A stretch of DNA of 64,000 bases from Amycolatopsis azurea DSM 43854 (GTDB taxonomy: Bacteria > Actinomycetota > Actinomycetes > Mycobacteriales > Pseudonocardiaceae), in contig NZ_MUXN01000025.1 in the NCBI RefSeq assembly GCF_001995215.1, positions 186,001-250,000 of the forward strand, read 5' to 3'. Shown here piece after piece: positions 37,617 to 46,326 of this stretch. Position 1 is the stretch's first letter. Each line of letters starts with the position of its first letter. Under the pieces are notes generated by a model that did no database searches, was not told the DNA's origin, and saw nothing but the letters and a program-made list of their open reading frames with translations. Both the position numbers and the translations under genes were made by a program.

Positions 37617-37889
37617 TTATCGAATGGTCGCGTATTGAGGGAGTTCCCGGACCCGGTGCACCGAGTCCACCCGCATCCCGAGCGCCTCGAGCGCCCGCAG
37701 AATGCGGGAAATGCTTCCTTGATCGGTCAACGTGCCGAAGACGATCATCTCGTCACCGACCGGGACGACGAGCATTCCCCGGATATCGTCCACCACCCCG
37801 TTCGCCTGTTCGGGGATTCGACCACTGCCCCGGAAGACGTAATTCACTCCGGCCAACGGTCCACGCTGGACCGGAATCAGCGGACTCAT
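37617..37889 (-). CDS. Small hypothetical protein
   Basis: A 90-residue protein without membrane segments or a recognised domain. The predicted strands and Gly/Val-rich core (GMLVVPVGDEMIVFGTLTDQGSISRILRALEALGMRV) suggest a small alpha/beta domain. It is translationally coupled to the gene before it: its ATG overlaps that stop (ATGA, 37886-37889). The shared operon with a membrane protein suggests the two products act together. Confidence 0.72.
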   Translation of the reverse strand: MSPLIPVQRGPLAGVNYVFRGSGRIPEQANGVVDDIRGMLVVPVGDEMIVFGTLTDQGSISRILRALEALGMRVDSVHRVRELPQYATIR

Positions 37890-38242
37890 CGGTTACCCTT
37901 TCCCCTTCCCGCCCGTCCGGCCATGAACCACGCCGCCGCGAGCATCGCCAGATCGACCGCCGAAATGATCGAAGACCACGTGTTCGACGGCAGGAACACC
38001 AGCCTCGCGAACAGGTCGAGACCCGCCCTGGCGGCGAGCCGGATCGAGGTCACCGAGGTCAGGGCGGCAAGCAGGACGGCGAGTGAGAACACCACCGCCT
38101 CGGCTCCGACGCGGCCGGTCCGCAAGACGTCGAGCATCACGAACTCGACGGGACCGATCCAGAAGAACTGCGTCGCGATGAATACCGACGTCGGCCGTTT
38201 CCGGCCTTTCTGTTTTCTCCAGTAATCTCCACGGGCCTTCAC
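37886..38242 (-). CDS. Small membrane protein
   Basis: About 118 residues, with a basic N-terminus (KARGDYWRKQKGRKRP) and about three hydrophobic segments (VFIATQFFWIGPVEFVML; AVVFSLAVLLAALTSV; SSIISAVDLAMLAAAWFMAG). No family is recognised. The start is uncertain: GTG 38242 is given, and GTG 38251 with AGGACT upstream is equally possible. It overlaps the next gene by 4 bp. The upstream region is shared with the divergent regulator B gene, which may control it. Confidence 0.65.
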   Translation of the reverse strand: MKARGDYWRKQKGRKRPTSVFIATQFFWIGPVEFVMLDVLRTGRVGAEAVVFSLAVLLAALTSVTSIRLAARAGLDLFARLVFLPSNTWSSIISAVDLAMLAAAWFMAGRAGRGKGNR

Positions 38243-38360
38243 GAGCCACACGATTCTGGGTAGTCCTGACCTTTTCCTCGCCCAGCGCGGGTGAGACGAC
38301 CGAATTGCATGGCAGGATCCGCCGGGACGATGTGAAAATGGCCGCAAAGGAGGCTGGCGC

Positions 38361-41021
38361 ATGAAGAACCACGACATTTCGCCGCGAAGACGAGTCCCGA
38401 GGACAAAGGTGACCATCCCCGTTCCTCCTGTCGATCTCGTTTCGCGACCGCGTTTGCTCACCGCGCTCGACGACGGGGCGGAGCAGGCCATGGTCTTCGT
38501 CGGGGCGCCCGCGGGTTACGGCAAGACGGTGCTGCTCGCCGACTGGGCGAGCGGCCACCGCGGCGCCGTCGCCTGGGTTTCCGCCGACGCGGAGGACAAC
38601 GACGACCGTCTCTTCTGGTCCGCGGTCCTCGAAGCGTTCAGCGGCTGTGCCGCGGTCCCGGCGGGAAACCCGGTACGGTCGCTCGCGGTTCCCGCCGCCC
38701 CGGGCGCGGATCTCGCCTTCCTGGCCACGATCGCCGACGCGCTGGACGCGCTGGACGAACCCGTACTGCTCGTCTTGGACGGTGCCCAGGAGATCACCGA
38801 CGCGGGCACCTGGCGCGGACTTCAGACGCTCCTGCGGCATCAGCCGTCAGGACTGCGCCTGGTGATCTCGAGCCGCCGCGAACCGCCGCTGCCGTTGGTA
38901 CGCGCCCGCGTCGCGGGCAGGCTTCTCGAAGTGGGGGTGAACCTCCTGCGTTTCTCGCCGGAGGAGGCCGGAACACTCGTCGGGACCACCGAGCCGGGTG
39001 TCCCGCCGCATCAGGTCGATCTGCTCGTGGCCAGGACGGGAGGCTGGCCGGCCGGGCTGCGGCTGGCCGCAGCTTCCGCCGCCCGGCAAGGAAATCTCGC
39101 CGATTTTCTCGCCGGACGGGACCGGGCGGTACTCGATTACCTGACCGACGAGGTACTCGCGCCGCTGACCGTGCCCCAGCGGGACCTGCTGCGCGCGATC
39201 AGCATCTGCGACGAAGTCCCGGCGGGACTGTCGGCCGCCCTGTCCGACCGGCCGGACGCGGAAGCGATGCTCCGCGAACTCGGCGAACCGGCCGGGCAGG
39301 TGGTCCACTCCGTCGGAATCCCCGCGCGGCACCGGCTGCCGCCCCTGCTGCGGACCTACCTGCGGGCCGAGTTGCTGCGCCGGGCACCGGAGCGAACGAG
39401 GAGCCTGCACGCGGCGGCCGCGCGCTGGTTCGCCGAACACGACCGGCCCGCTCCCGCGTTGCTGCACAGCGTCCGCTCGGGGAACACCACCCGCGTCGGC
39501 GAACTGTTGCGCCGTCACGCGGTGGTGCTCTTCCTCGCCGGCGAGCACAACGTGCTGCGGCTCGCGCTCGCCGTCCTCGGCGATCGGCGGGCCGTGACCT
39601 CTCCTCTGCTGGCGCTGATCTCGGCCGCGCTGCATCTGGAACGAGGCGAACCGTCGTCGGCCGAGACACAGCTGAGTTGCGCGGACGCGGCCTGGCCTGC
39701 CGATCCGGAGGCGGAGCTGACCGTGCTGCGGCAGCTGGTGCGGTCCCGGCTCGCTCAGGTCGATCGCGGTCCGGCGCAGGCCGTCCGCGCGGCCGAGCAG
39801 ATCGACGGACAGCTGGCGGCGGACACCACGCTCAGCGGGTTGGCGACCCTGCATCGGGTCGCCACCTTGACCGCCCGCCGCGATCGGGGCTCGGCACGGA
39901 CGGCACTGGCCCACGTCGCCGACGCCGCCGAGGGCGTGAACCACCAGTTCCTGGTGAACCAGTGCCTCGTCACCTTGAGCTCCCTCGCCGGATCCGATGG
40001 CGACTACCGGGAGATGGACGAGCTGGCCCAGCGGGTCCAGGCCCGGCACGCGGCGCACGATCCCCATCGCTCGCTCGAAGGCGCCCAGGTGTCGGAACAG
40101 CTCGCGTTCGCTTCCTTGCTGCGAGGTGAGGCCGCCGAGTGTGCCGAACACACGAAGCAGATCGGGCGGATGCTGGGTGACGCGCCGGCGAGGACGGCCC
40201 GGAGCCTGGGCCTGATCGCCGAAACACTGCGCGGCGCGGCCGAATTCGAGCTCGGCGGCTGGCATTCGGGACTGCGGAGGATGCGCCGGGCGCGCACGCG
40301 TCTCGGTACCGGGCGGAGCTTCTCCGCCGAACACGCGGCGTGGTGCGCCGTGCTGGAGCACCGTGCGGCGCTGCGGCTCGGCGCGGCGGACCAGGCGAGG
40401 GAGGCCTTCCGCTGGGCCCAGCCGATCATCGCCGGTTCGGGCGAGCTGCTGCTGATGCGGGCCAGGACCCAGCTGCGGCTCGGCAGGCAGGGCGCGGCGA
40501 GTTCCGTGCTGCGCTCACTGTCGGAAGAGGACGCGCCGATGCTGTTGCCGTGGGCGGGGATCGAAGCGTCGCTGATCGGTGTGCGGGCGGCGCTGGCGGC
40601 CGGGGCACGGGAACGGGCGGTACGGTCCCTGGACGACGCCTTGCGCGCCGCCGAACCCGGTGACGTCCGGTTCCCGTTCGTGTTCGCGCCTTCCGACGTC
40701 ATCACGTTCCTGACCGCGCGGCTCGGCAAACTGGGCACCGGTGAGCGGTTCGCCGGACGGGTGCTCGCCCAGCGCCGCGAACTGCGCACCCCGCCGATGC
40801 CCGCGCCGCTGACCGAACGGGAACGCAACGTGCTGCGCCTGCTGCCCACCCAGCGGTCGATCGACGAGATCGCCCAGGACCTGACCGTCTCGCCGAACAC
40901 CGTCAAGACCCATGTCCGCGGCATCTACGCGAAACTCGACGTCCGCAGCAGGCGCGACGCCGTGGCGACCGCGCTCCGGCGTGGCCTGCTGGACACCGAG
41001 GTCGGTGATTTCACGAGTTGA
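38361..41021 (+). CDS. Large ATP-binding LuxR (MalT/LAL-like) regulator B
   Basis: An 886-residue paralogue of the regulator at 33713-36262. It has Walker A GAPAGYGKTVLLADW, a Walker B-like VLLVLDGAQEI, a TPR-like middle rich in Ala/Leu/Arg, and a C-terminal LuxR domain (LTERERNVLRLLPTQRSIDEIAQDLTVSPNTVKTHVRGIYAKLDV). Both share the N-terminal KVT(V/I)P segment. The ATG at 38361 is preceded by AAAGGAGG. It is divergent from the two-gene membrane-protein operon and ends in a strong hairpin. The ligand is unknown. Confidence 0.92.
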   Translation: MKNHDISPRRRVPRTKVTIPVPPVDLVSRPRLLTALDDGAEQAMVFVGAPAGYGKTVLLADWASGHRGAVAWVSADAEDNDDRLFWSAVLEAFSGCAAVPAGNPVRSLAVPAAPGADLAFLATIADALDALDEPVLLVLDGAQEITDAGTWRGLQTLLRHQPSGLRLVISSRREPPLPLVRARVAGRLLEVGVNLLRFSPEEAGTLVGTTEPGVPPHQVDLLVARTGGWPAGLRLAAASAARQGNLADFLAGRDRAVLDYLTDEVLAPLTVPQRDLLRAISICDEVPAGLSAALSDRPDAEAMLRELGEPAGQVVHSVGIPARHRLPPLLRTYLRAELLRRAPERTRSLHAAAARWFAEHDRPAPALLHSVRSGNTTRVGELLRRHAVVLFLAGEHNVLRLALAVLGDRRAVTSPLLALISAALHLERGEPSSAETQLSCADAAWPADPEAELTVLRQLVRSRLAQVDRGPAQAVRAAEQIDGQLAADTTLSGLATLHRVATLTARRDRGSARTALAHVADAAEGVNHQFLVNQCLVTLSSLAGSDGDYREMDELAQRVQARHAAHDPHRSLEGAQVSEQLAFASLLRGEAAECAEHTKQIGRMLGDAPARTARSLGLIAETLRGAAEFELGGWHSGLRRMRRARTRLGTGRSFSAEHAAWCAVLEHRAALRLGAADQAREAFRWAQPIIAGSGELLLMRARTQLRLGRQGAASSVLRSLSEEDAPMLLPWAGIEASLIGVRAALAAGARERAVRSLDDALRAAEPGDVRFPFVFAPSDVITFLTARLGKLGTGERFAGRVLAQRRELRTPPMPAPLTERERNVLRLLPTQRSIDEIAQDLTVSPNTVKTHVRGIYAKLDVRSRRDAVATALRRGLLDTEVGDFTS

Positions 41022-41061
41022 CCCCTGCTCGCCTCACCCGGCTCGGGTGAGGCGAGCGGGG
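41022..41061 (+). terminator. Hairpin after regulator B
   Basis: Arms 41022-41040 and 41044-41061 form an 18-bp stem with a single bulged T and a 3-nt loop, directly after the stop codon. No T-run is seen; GC content is very high. Confidence 0.7.
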
Positions 41062-41114
41062 CCCGGATCCGGTCGAGTTGAACGGAAACGTCCGATCCGG
41101 TGTGAGGAGAGATC

Positions 41115-41462
41115 ATGGCCATGGCGAACGCGGAGTACCCGTTCTCCGAACTGATGTGGACGATGCTGGTGTTCTTCTGCTGGATCGCCTGGTTCTGGTT
41201 GCTGTTCCTGGTCCTGACCGACCTCTACCGCAGGCCTGCCGTGTCCGGCTGGGCGAAGGCGGGCTGGACGGTACTGGTGTTCGTGCTGCCGTTCGTCGGT
41301 GTCCTGCTCTACCTCGGCACCCAGGGAAGACATTCGCGGTATTCGTCCACAACGGACCAAAGCCCGGCGGAGCAGATCGCCGAGGCGAAGCGGCTGCTGG
41401 ACCAAGGCGTCATCGACGAGGAGGAATTCCAGGCGCTCAAGCGGAAGGCGCTCTCGTCTTGA
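41115..41462 (+). CDS. PLDc_N/SHOCT-domain membrane protein
   Basis: A 115-residue protein with two hydrophobic segments at the N-terminus (MWTMLVFFCWIAWFWLLFLVL; AKAGWTVLVFVLPFVGVLLYL), of the PLDc_N type, and a C-terminal SHOCT motif (PAEQIAEAKRLLDQGVIDEEEFQALKRKAL), a short helical oligomerisation motif. It is widespread in actinobacteria; no enzymatic function is implied. GAGGAGA precedes the ATG. Its stop overlaps the likely TTG start of the channel gene. Confidence 0.9.
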   Translation: MAMANAEYPFSELMWTMLVFFCWIAWFWLLFLVLTDLYRRPAVSGWAKAGWTVLVFVLPFVGVLLYLGTQGRHSRYSSTTDQSPAEQIAEAKRLLDQGVIDEEEFQALKRKALSS

Positions 41463-42364
41463 CCGCGGCGGCCGGTTGGCGGTTCTTCCACCTGGCGGTC
41501 CTGCGGCCACTGCTCACCGTCACCGTGCTGCTGTGCCTGTACTACCTGCTACCCGTCGATCAGGGGCTGCACGCCTGGACCGTGGCCGCCTTCGCCTGCG
41601 GCCTCGCCGTCGTGGCCCTGCTCGTCGTCGGCGAGGTGCGGATGATCCTCCGCTCGCCGTTCCCCGCCTTGCAGGGAATCCGGGCGCTGGCCCTGATCGT
41701 GCCGCTGTTCCTGCTCCTGTTCGCCGACGTCTACTACATCCTCGGCCAGGACCGGCCGGGGTCGTTCGACACCGGTCTGTCCAGGACGGACGCCCTGTAC
41801 TTCACGGTCACGATGTTCACCACGGTCGGTTTCGGCGACATAGTGCCGGTTTCGGCGGCCGCACGGATCCTGGTGACGATCCAGATGGTGGCGAACCTGA
41901 TGGTGCTGAGCGTCGCCCTGCGGCTGATCGTGACCGCCGTGCGGCACCGTCGTTCGTCCACATCGGACGGTTCACCGCGCTTGCGGGAGCGGTTTCGGGA
42001 TCAGCAGGGCGGCGATCAGCCCCACCACCGCGACCAGCGTCAACGTGGCGAGCGCCAGCGCGAAGGACGTCCCGCCGGGGCGCGTCACCCCGGCCAGCAC
42101 GGAACCGGCCAGCGCCGTCCCCACCGAAGACCCGAGGTTGGACACACTGCGCGAGACCCCCGAGATGTCGCCCTGGGCCGCGTCCGGGCTGCGCGACTGG
42201 ACCAGGTTCACCGACGCTGTCAGCATGATGCCGACGCCCGCGCCCAGCAGGAACAGCCCCGGCACGGCGCTCGCCACCCCCGAATCCGCCCGCACCAGCA
42301 GCAGCACGAGCACCAGCCCGGCGATGGCGACCACGAAACCGCCGCGGATCAGGCGACGCTGTGA
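41459..42364 (+). CDS. Potassium-channel-like protein (3' part antisense to MFS gene)
   Basis: An ion-channel-like protein. About four hydrophobic N-terminal segments are followed by a pore loop and filter (YFTVTMFTTVGFGDIVPVS), then a last helix (ILVTIQMVANLMVLSVALRLIV). TVGFGD is the K+-channel selectivity filter. No cytoplasmic RCK domain is seen. The recognisable protein ends near 41960; the frame stays open to 42364, running antisense through 393 bp of the convergent MFS gene and coding for a low-complexity His/Arg/Gln tail that is probably an artefact or a lost stop. TTG 41459 is the likely start, overlapping the previous stop. Confidence 0.72.
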   Translation: MTAAAGWRFFHLAVLRPLLTVTVLLCLYYLLPVDQGLHAWTVAAFACGLAVVALLVVGEVRMILRSPFPALQGIRALALIVPLFLLLFADVYYILGQDRPGSFDTGLSRTDALYFTVTMFTTVGFGDIVPVSAAARILVTIQMVANLMVLSVALRLIVTAVRHRRSSTSDGSPRLRERFRDQQGGDQPHHRDQRQRGERQREGRPAGARHPGQHGTGQRRPHRRPEVGHTARDPRDVALGRVRAARLDQVHRRCQHDADARAQQEQPRHGARHPRIRPHQQQHEHQPGDGDHETAADQATL

Positions 42365-43315
42365 GTGCCGCCGCGCCATCCGTCCCGCGGCCGCCGAGGA
42401 GGCGAGGATGCCGACCGTCGCGGGCGTCAGCATCAGCCCGGTATGGATGGCGTCGTAGCCGCGGACCTGTTGCAGGAACACGGCGATCACGAAGAACGAA
42501 CCCTGGAGCACGAGCCACTGCACGTGCTGGGTGGCCAGGCCCAGGCGGGTGGTGCGGTCGCGAAAGAGCGCCGGGGACACCAGCGGTTCGTGCCCCTTCC
42601 GTTCCCGCGTACGGATGTGCGCGAAGAACGCGTACAGGATAGCGACGCCGACTCCGGCGAAAACCCAGAACAGTGACGTGCCCATCTGGAGTATCCCGAC
42701 CACGACGAAGAACAGGCCCGCCGCCGAAAGCACCGCGCCGACGACGTCGAACCGGGTCCTGGCCGGTACTTCCGGCGGCTCCACGAGCCGCAGAGCCAGC
42801 ACGACGACCAGACCGACGATGACCACCTGCAGGAGAAACGAGGCCCGCCATCCCAGCCAGGTCGTGATCAGCCCGCCGATGAGCGGCCCGGCGGCCGCCC
42901 CGAGCGCGCCCGCGCCGCTGACCACGCCGAACCGGCGGGCCCTGGTCGCGACGTCGGAACTGGTGACGGTGACCAGGATGTAGATCGGCGGGATCATCAG
43001 CGCGGATCCGATGCCCTGCAACAGGGAGTACCCCAGTATCAACGTCACCGTCCCCTGGGCGGCCGACGCGAGCAGCGCGCCCACACCGTAGACGAGGAGG
43101 CCGAGGAGGAAACATCTTTTGCGGCCGAGGAAGTCGGTCAGCTTGCTGCCGGGCACCATCAGCGAAGCCATGGTGAGGGTGAACAGCGTGATCGCGGTCT
43201 GGACACCGAGCACCGTCGTGCCGAGGTCCGTCGCGATCACGCTGACGGCCACGGTCATCGTCGTCGCGGCGTAACTGGCGACGAACTGGGCGAGGGCCAA
43301 GGGCGGGACGAGCAT
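41972..43315 (-). CDS. MFS transporter (DHA2-like drug exporter)
   Basis: A 447-residue major facilitator with about 12-14 membrane segments. Landmarks: GSKLTDFLGRKRCFLLGLLVYGVGALLAS (motif A), LLQGIGSALMIPPIYILV, GVVSGAGALGAAAGPLIGGLI (motif C, antiporter type), and a C-terminal LLGAGVGIMLTASVNLV. This pattern fits proton-driven efflux of the DHA2 group; the substrate is unknown. The ATG at 43315 has GAAGGAAGG upstream; the longer frame lacks support. An imperfect hairpin (about 43335-43366) lies in its leader. Its 3' end is convergent with and antisense to the extended channel frame. Confidence 0.92.
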   Translation of the reverse strand: MLVPPLALAQFVASYAATTMTVAVSVIATDLGTTVLGVQTAITLFTLTMASLMVPGSKLTDFLGRKRCFLLGLLVYGVGALLASAAQGTVTLILGYSLLQGIGSALMIPPIYILVTVTSSDVATRARRFGVVSGAGALGAAAGPLIGGLITTWLGWRASFLLQVVIVGLVVVLALRLVEPPEVPARTRFDVVGAVLSAAGLFFVVVGILQMGTSLFWVFAGVGVAILYAFFAHIRTRERKGHEPLVSPALFRDRTTRLGLATQHVQWLVLQGSFFVIAVFLQQVRGYDAIHTGLMLTPATVGILASSAAAGRMARRHSQRRLIRGGFVVAIAGLVLVLLLVRADSGVASAVPGLFLLGAGVGIMLTASVNLVQSRSPDAAQGDISGVSRSVSNLGSSVGTALAGSVLAGVTRPGGTSFALALATLTLVAVVGLIAALLIPKPLPQAR

Positions 43316-43455
43316 CGGCGTGGCCTTCCTTCTCGGGTGCCGCACACGGTGTCGTGCGCGGCACCCCGGCCACCTCACCCCGGGTGGATGAGGCACTGAT
43401 CGCCCGCCGCGACGACGGTGATCTCCGACCGCACACCGACGCCCGAGGAGGCGCC

Positions 43456-45276
43456 ATGCCCGAAACCGCGATCGCCGATCACGGCATGATCGGCGACCTG
43501 CAGACCGCCGCGCTGGTCACCACCGGCGGCTCGATCGACTGGTTTTGCAGCCCACGCTTCGATTCACCGTCGATCTTCGGCGCGCTGCTCGACGACGACC
43601 ACGGCGGCCGGTTCAGCGTCCACCCCACCGGGCCGTACACCAGCAGGCAGATGTACTACCCGGAGACCGCGGTCCTGATCACCCGGTTCTCCGGAGCGGA
43701 CGGGATCGGCGAGGTGGTCGACTTCATGCCACCCGCCGACGGCGCCGCGACCGCCAAGCACCGGATCGCCCGCCTGGTGCGCTGTGTCCGCGGGAAGATC
43801 ACCTTCGACATGGTGGTCGCGCCCCGCTTCGACTACGGCCGCCGTCCGCACGAGGCGATCCTCTTCGGACACGGCGCCGTCTTCGTGTCGAGTGAGGTTT
43901 CCCTGACGCTGCACCCGGTCCGCGAGCCCGAGGACGAGCACCTCGCCGAGCCGCGGATCGAAGGGAACGACGTGCACCTGCGGATCGGCCTGACGGCGGG
44001 CCAGGTCCGCGGTGTCGTACTCGAGACGGACACCGCGGAACCGCCGCGCGAGATCCGGCTCGGCGAGTTCACCGACCTGTTCGACGACACGGTGGGCTGG
44101 TGGCGTTCGTGGCTGGCCCGCTCCACCTATCGCGGACGCTGGCGGGAGGTCGTGGCCCGCTCGGCGATCACCTTGAAGCTGCTCACCTACCGGCCGACCG
44201 GCGGGCTGGTCGCCGCGCCCACCCTCGGCCTGCCGGAGGAACTCGGCGGGGAACGGAACTGGGACTACCGCTACACCTGGGTGCGGGACGCGTCGTTCTC
44301 GGTCTCCGCGCTGCTGGCCCTCGGTTTCACCGAAGAGGCGGCCTGCTTCGGCGGCTGGCTGGGCGACCGGATCCGCGAAGGCGGCCGCGAGCGCGCCGAG
44401 GGCGGGCCGTTGGCCGTGCTCTACCGCGTGGACGGCACGACGGATCTCCGAGAGGAGGACCTCTCGCACTGGTCCGGGTATCGCGGGTCGACGCCGGTCC
44501 GGATCGGGAACGACGCGGCGGGACAGTTGCAGCTGGACATCTACGGTGAGGCGCTGGACAGCGTCTTCGCCGCCGACCAGGCCGGCTTCGAGCTGCCTCA
44601 TCGCGGCTGGACCGCCGTCCGCGCGGCGCTCGACTGGCTCGGCGAACACTGGGACCAGCCCGAAGAGGGCATCTGGGAGACCAGGGGCGGGCGCCGGTCG
44701 TTCACCTACGGCCGGCTGATGAGCTGGGTCGCCTTCGACCGAGGCCTGCGGATGGCGAGCACGCACGGCCGTCCCGCGCCGGTCGAGGACTGGACGTGGC
44801 AGCGGGACAGCATCTACGACCAGATCCTGAACCAGGGCTGGCACCGGACGCGGCAGGCGTTCGTCCAGCACTACACCGGGGACGAACTGGACGCGTCGCT
44901 GCTGCGGATGCCCCGCACCGGCTTCCTCCCGTCGCGGGACCCGCTGTGGCTTTCCACCCTCGACGCGATCGGGCAGGACCTGGTCACCGACAGCCTGGTA
45001 CACCGGTACGACCCGGCGGCGTCCCCGGACGGCCTCGCGGGTTCGGAAGGCACGTTCTCCTTGTGCAGCTTCGCTTACGCCGACGCGCTGACCCGCGCGG
45101 GCAGGCTGGACGAGGCGCGGGCGGCGTTCGAGAAGATGCTGACCTACGCCAATCACGTCGGGCTCTACGCCGAGGAGATCGCGCCGAGCGGCGAGCAGCT
45201 GGGCAACTTCCCGCAGGCCTTCACGCACCTCGCGCTCATCGACGCCGCGGTCACCCTCGACGCCGCGCTGGGGTGA
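43456..45276 (+). CDS. Glycoside hydrolase family 15 protein (glucoamylase/trehalase-like)
   Basis: A 606-residue cytoplasmic-looking GH15 enzyme. The N-terminal beta-sandwich holds IGDLQTAALVTTGGSIDWFCSPRFDSPSIFGALLDD; the (alpha/alpha)6 domain contains GGERNWDYRYTWVRDASFSV, SGYRGSTPVRIGNDAAGQLQLDIYGE and EGTFSLCSFAYADALTRAG. These match the actinobacterial GH15 group that includes bacterial trehalases and glucoamylases; the substrate cannot be decided. No signal peptide is visible. The ATG at 43456 follows CGAGGAGG. The AraC gene starts 18 bp downstream, so the two may share a transcript. Confidence 0.92.
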   Translation: MPETAIADHGMIGDLQTAALVTTGGSIDWFCSPRFDSPSIFGALLDDDHGGRFSVHPTGPYTSRQMYYPETAVLITRFSGADGIGEVVDFMPPADGAATAKHRIARLVRCVRGKITFDMVVAPRFDYGRRPHEAILFGHGAVFVSSEVSLTLHPVREPEDEHLAEPRIEGNDVHLRIGLTAGQVRGVVLETDTAEPPREIRLGEFTDLFDDTVGWWRSWLARSTYRGRWREVVARSAITLKLLTYRPTGGLVAAPTLGLPEELGGERNWDYRYTWVRDASFSVSALLALGFTEEAACFGGWLGDRIREGGRERAEGGPLAVLYRVDGTTDLREEDLSHWSGYRGSTPVRIGNDAAGQLQLDIYGEALDSVFAADQAGFELPHRGWTAVRAALDWLGEHWDQPEEGIWETRGGRRSFTYGRLMSWVAFDRGLRMASTHGRPAPVEDWTWQRDSIYDQILNQGWHRTRQAFVQHYTGDELDASLLRMPRTGFLPSRDPLWLSTLDAIGQDLVTDSLVHRYDPAASPDGLAGSEGTFSLCSFAYADALTRAGRLDEARAAFEKMLTYANHVGLYAEEIAPSGEQLGNFPQAFTHLALIDAAVTLDAALG

Positions 45277-45294
45277 TTGCGCGAAGATGCGGGG

Positions 45295-46167
45295 ATGGGT
45301 TACCGGACCTGGATGCGGTACTTCACGCCGTCCGACGTGCACCGACGGCTGGGTCTGGTGTGCCTCGGGGTCGGGCTCCAGCACGGTGCCCTGCCCGTCG
45401 TCGGGCCGCGCGTGCTCGATCACTACGTGGCCGTCGTGGTGTCCAAGGGACGCGGCTGGTTCGCCGTGGCGGGCGGGGAACGGCAGGAGGTCGTCGCCCC
45501 CGCCCTGCTGTGGCTCGTCCCCGGGGTCGGGCACCACTACGCGCCCGACCCCGGGCAAGGCTGGGAAGAGTGCTTCGTCGACTTCGACGGCAGTGCCGTG
45601 GACGCCTACGTCGAACTCGGCTACGTCACGCCCGGGACGCCGGTGGTGCCGCTGGGCGACGTCGAGGTCGTCCGCGACATCGTGAGCCGGATCGTGCGCT
45701 GTGCGCGCGGCGGCAGCCCGCTGGCCCAGGTCGACGCCTCGGCGGCCGTGCACCACCTGCTGGTGGCGTTGCGGCGAGCGGGCGCCGACAGCGGCGGGTC
45801 TCTGCTGGCGGCGCTGGCGCGGGACGCGCTGCTGCCGATCAGCGTCGCCGAGATCGCGGCCCGCCGGGGCATGACCCTGCCCGAACTCCGCGCCGCCGTG
45901 CGCCGGAGCACCGAATCGGGGCTGAAGGACCATCTGCTGACGCTGCGCCTCAACCGCGCGAAGGAACTCCTGGCCACCACTCGGATGCCGGTGCAGGAGG
46001 TGGCGCAGGCGATCGGCTACGAGGACGCCGCCTACTTCAGCAGGCTCTTCACCCGCCGGGTCGGGGTCTCCCCCGGGCGCTTCCGCGAGTCACGCGTCCA
46101 AGCCGTCCCCGGCGGCTGGAGCTCGCGGATCCCGCCTCCCGACGACCCGCCGCTGGTGCCCGACTGA
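45295..46167 (+). CDS. AraC-family transcriptional regulator
   Basis: A 290-residue regulator with an N-terminal cupin-like sensing domain (AVVVSKGRGWFAVAGGERQEVVAPALLWLVPGVGHHY) and a C-terminal AraC DNA-binding domain with two helix-turn-helices (PISVAEIAARRGMTLPELRAAVRR; MPVQEVAQAIGYEDAAYFSRLFTRRVGVSPGRFR). The cupin suggests sensing of a sugar or similar small molecule. It lies between a GH15 enzyme and a secreted lectin-type protein, so it may control carbohydrate use. ATG 45295 is chosen with GCGGGG before it; earlier TTG 45277 is in frame. Confidence 0.9.
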   Translation: MGYRTWMRYFTPSDVHRRLGLVCLGVGLQHGALPVVGPRVLDHYVAVVVSKGRGWFAVAGGERQEVVAPALLWLVPGVGHHYAPDPGQGWEECFVDFDGSAVDAYVELGYVTPGTPVVPLGDVEVVRDIVSRIVRCARGGSPLAQVDASAAVHHLLVALRRAGADSGGSLLAALARDALLPISVAEIAARRGMTLPELRAAVRRSTESGLKDHLLTLRLNRAKELLATTRMPVQEVAQAIGYEDAAYFSRLFTRRVGVSPGRFRESRVQAVPGGWSSRIPPPDDPPLVPD

Positions 46168-46247
46168 TCCCTTGGACTTCCGTAGCGGACCGCTTGGACT
46201 TTCCGCGCACAAAGTGCATGAACAACGCTTGAAGTTGAGCGAACGCG

Positions 46248-46276
46248 TTGACTTACGCGCAGTAACGTTCATAACA
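46248..46276 (+). promoter_or_regulatory. Candidate promoter of the secreted lectin gene
   Basis: TTGACT (46248-46253) and ATAACA (46271-46276) are 17 bp apart, about 50 bp upstream of the start codon. GAACG/CGTTC half-sites (46241, 46266) flank the spacer. It is a plausible target of the neighbouring AraC regulator. Confidence 0.45.
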
Positions 46277-46326
46277 TCGGCGACCGCCCCGCCAACTGTG
46301 GTGCGGGTCACCCTTGGGAGAGAGTC

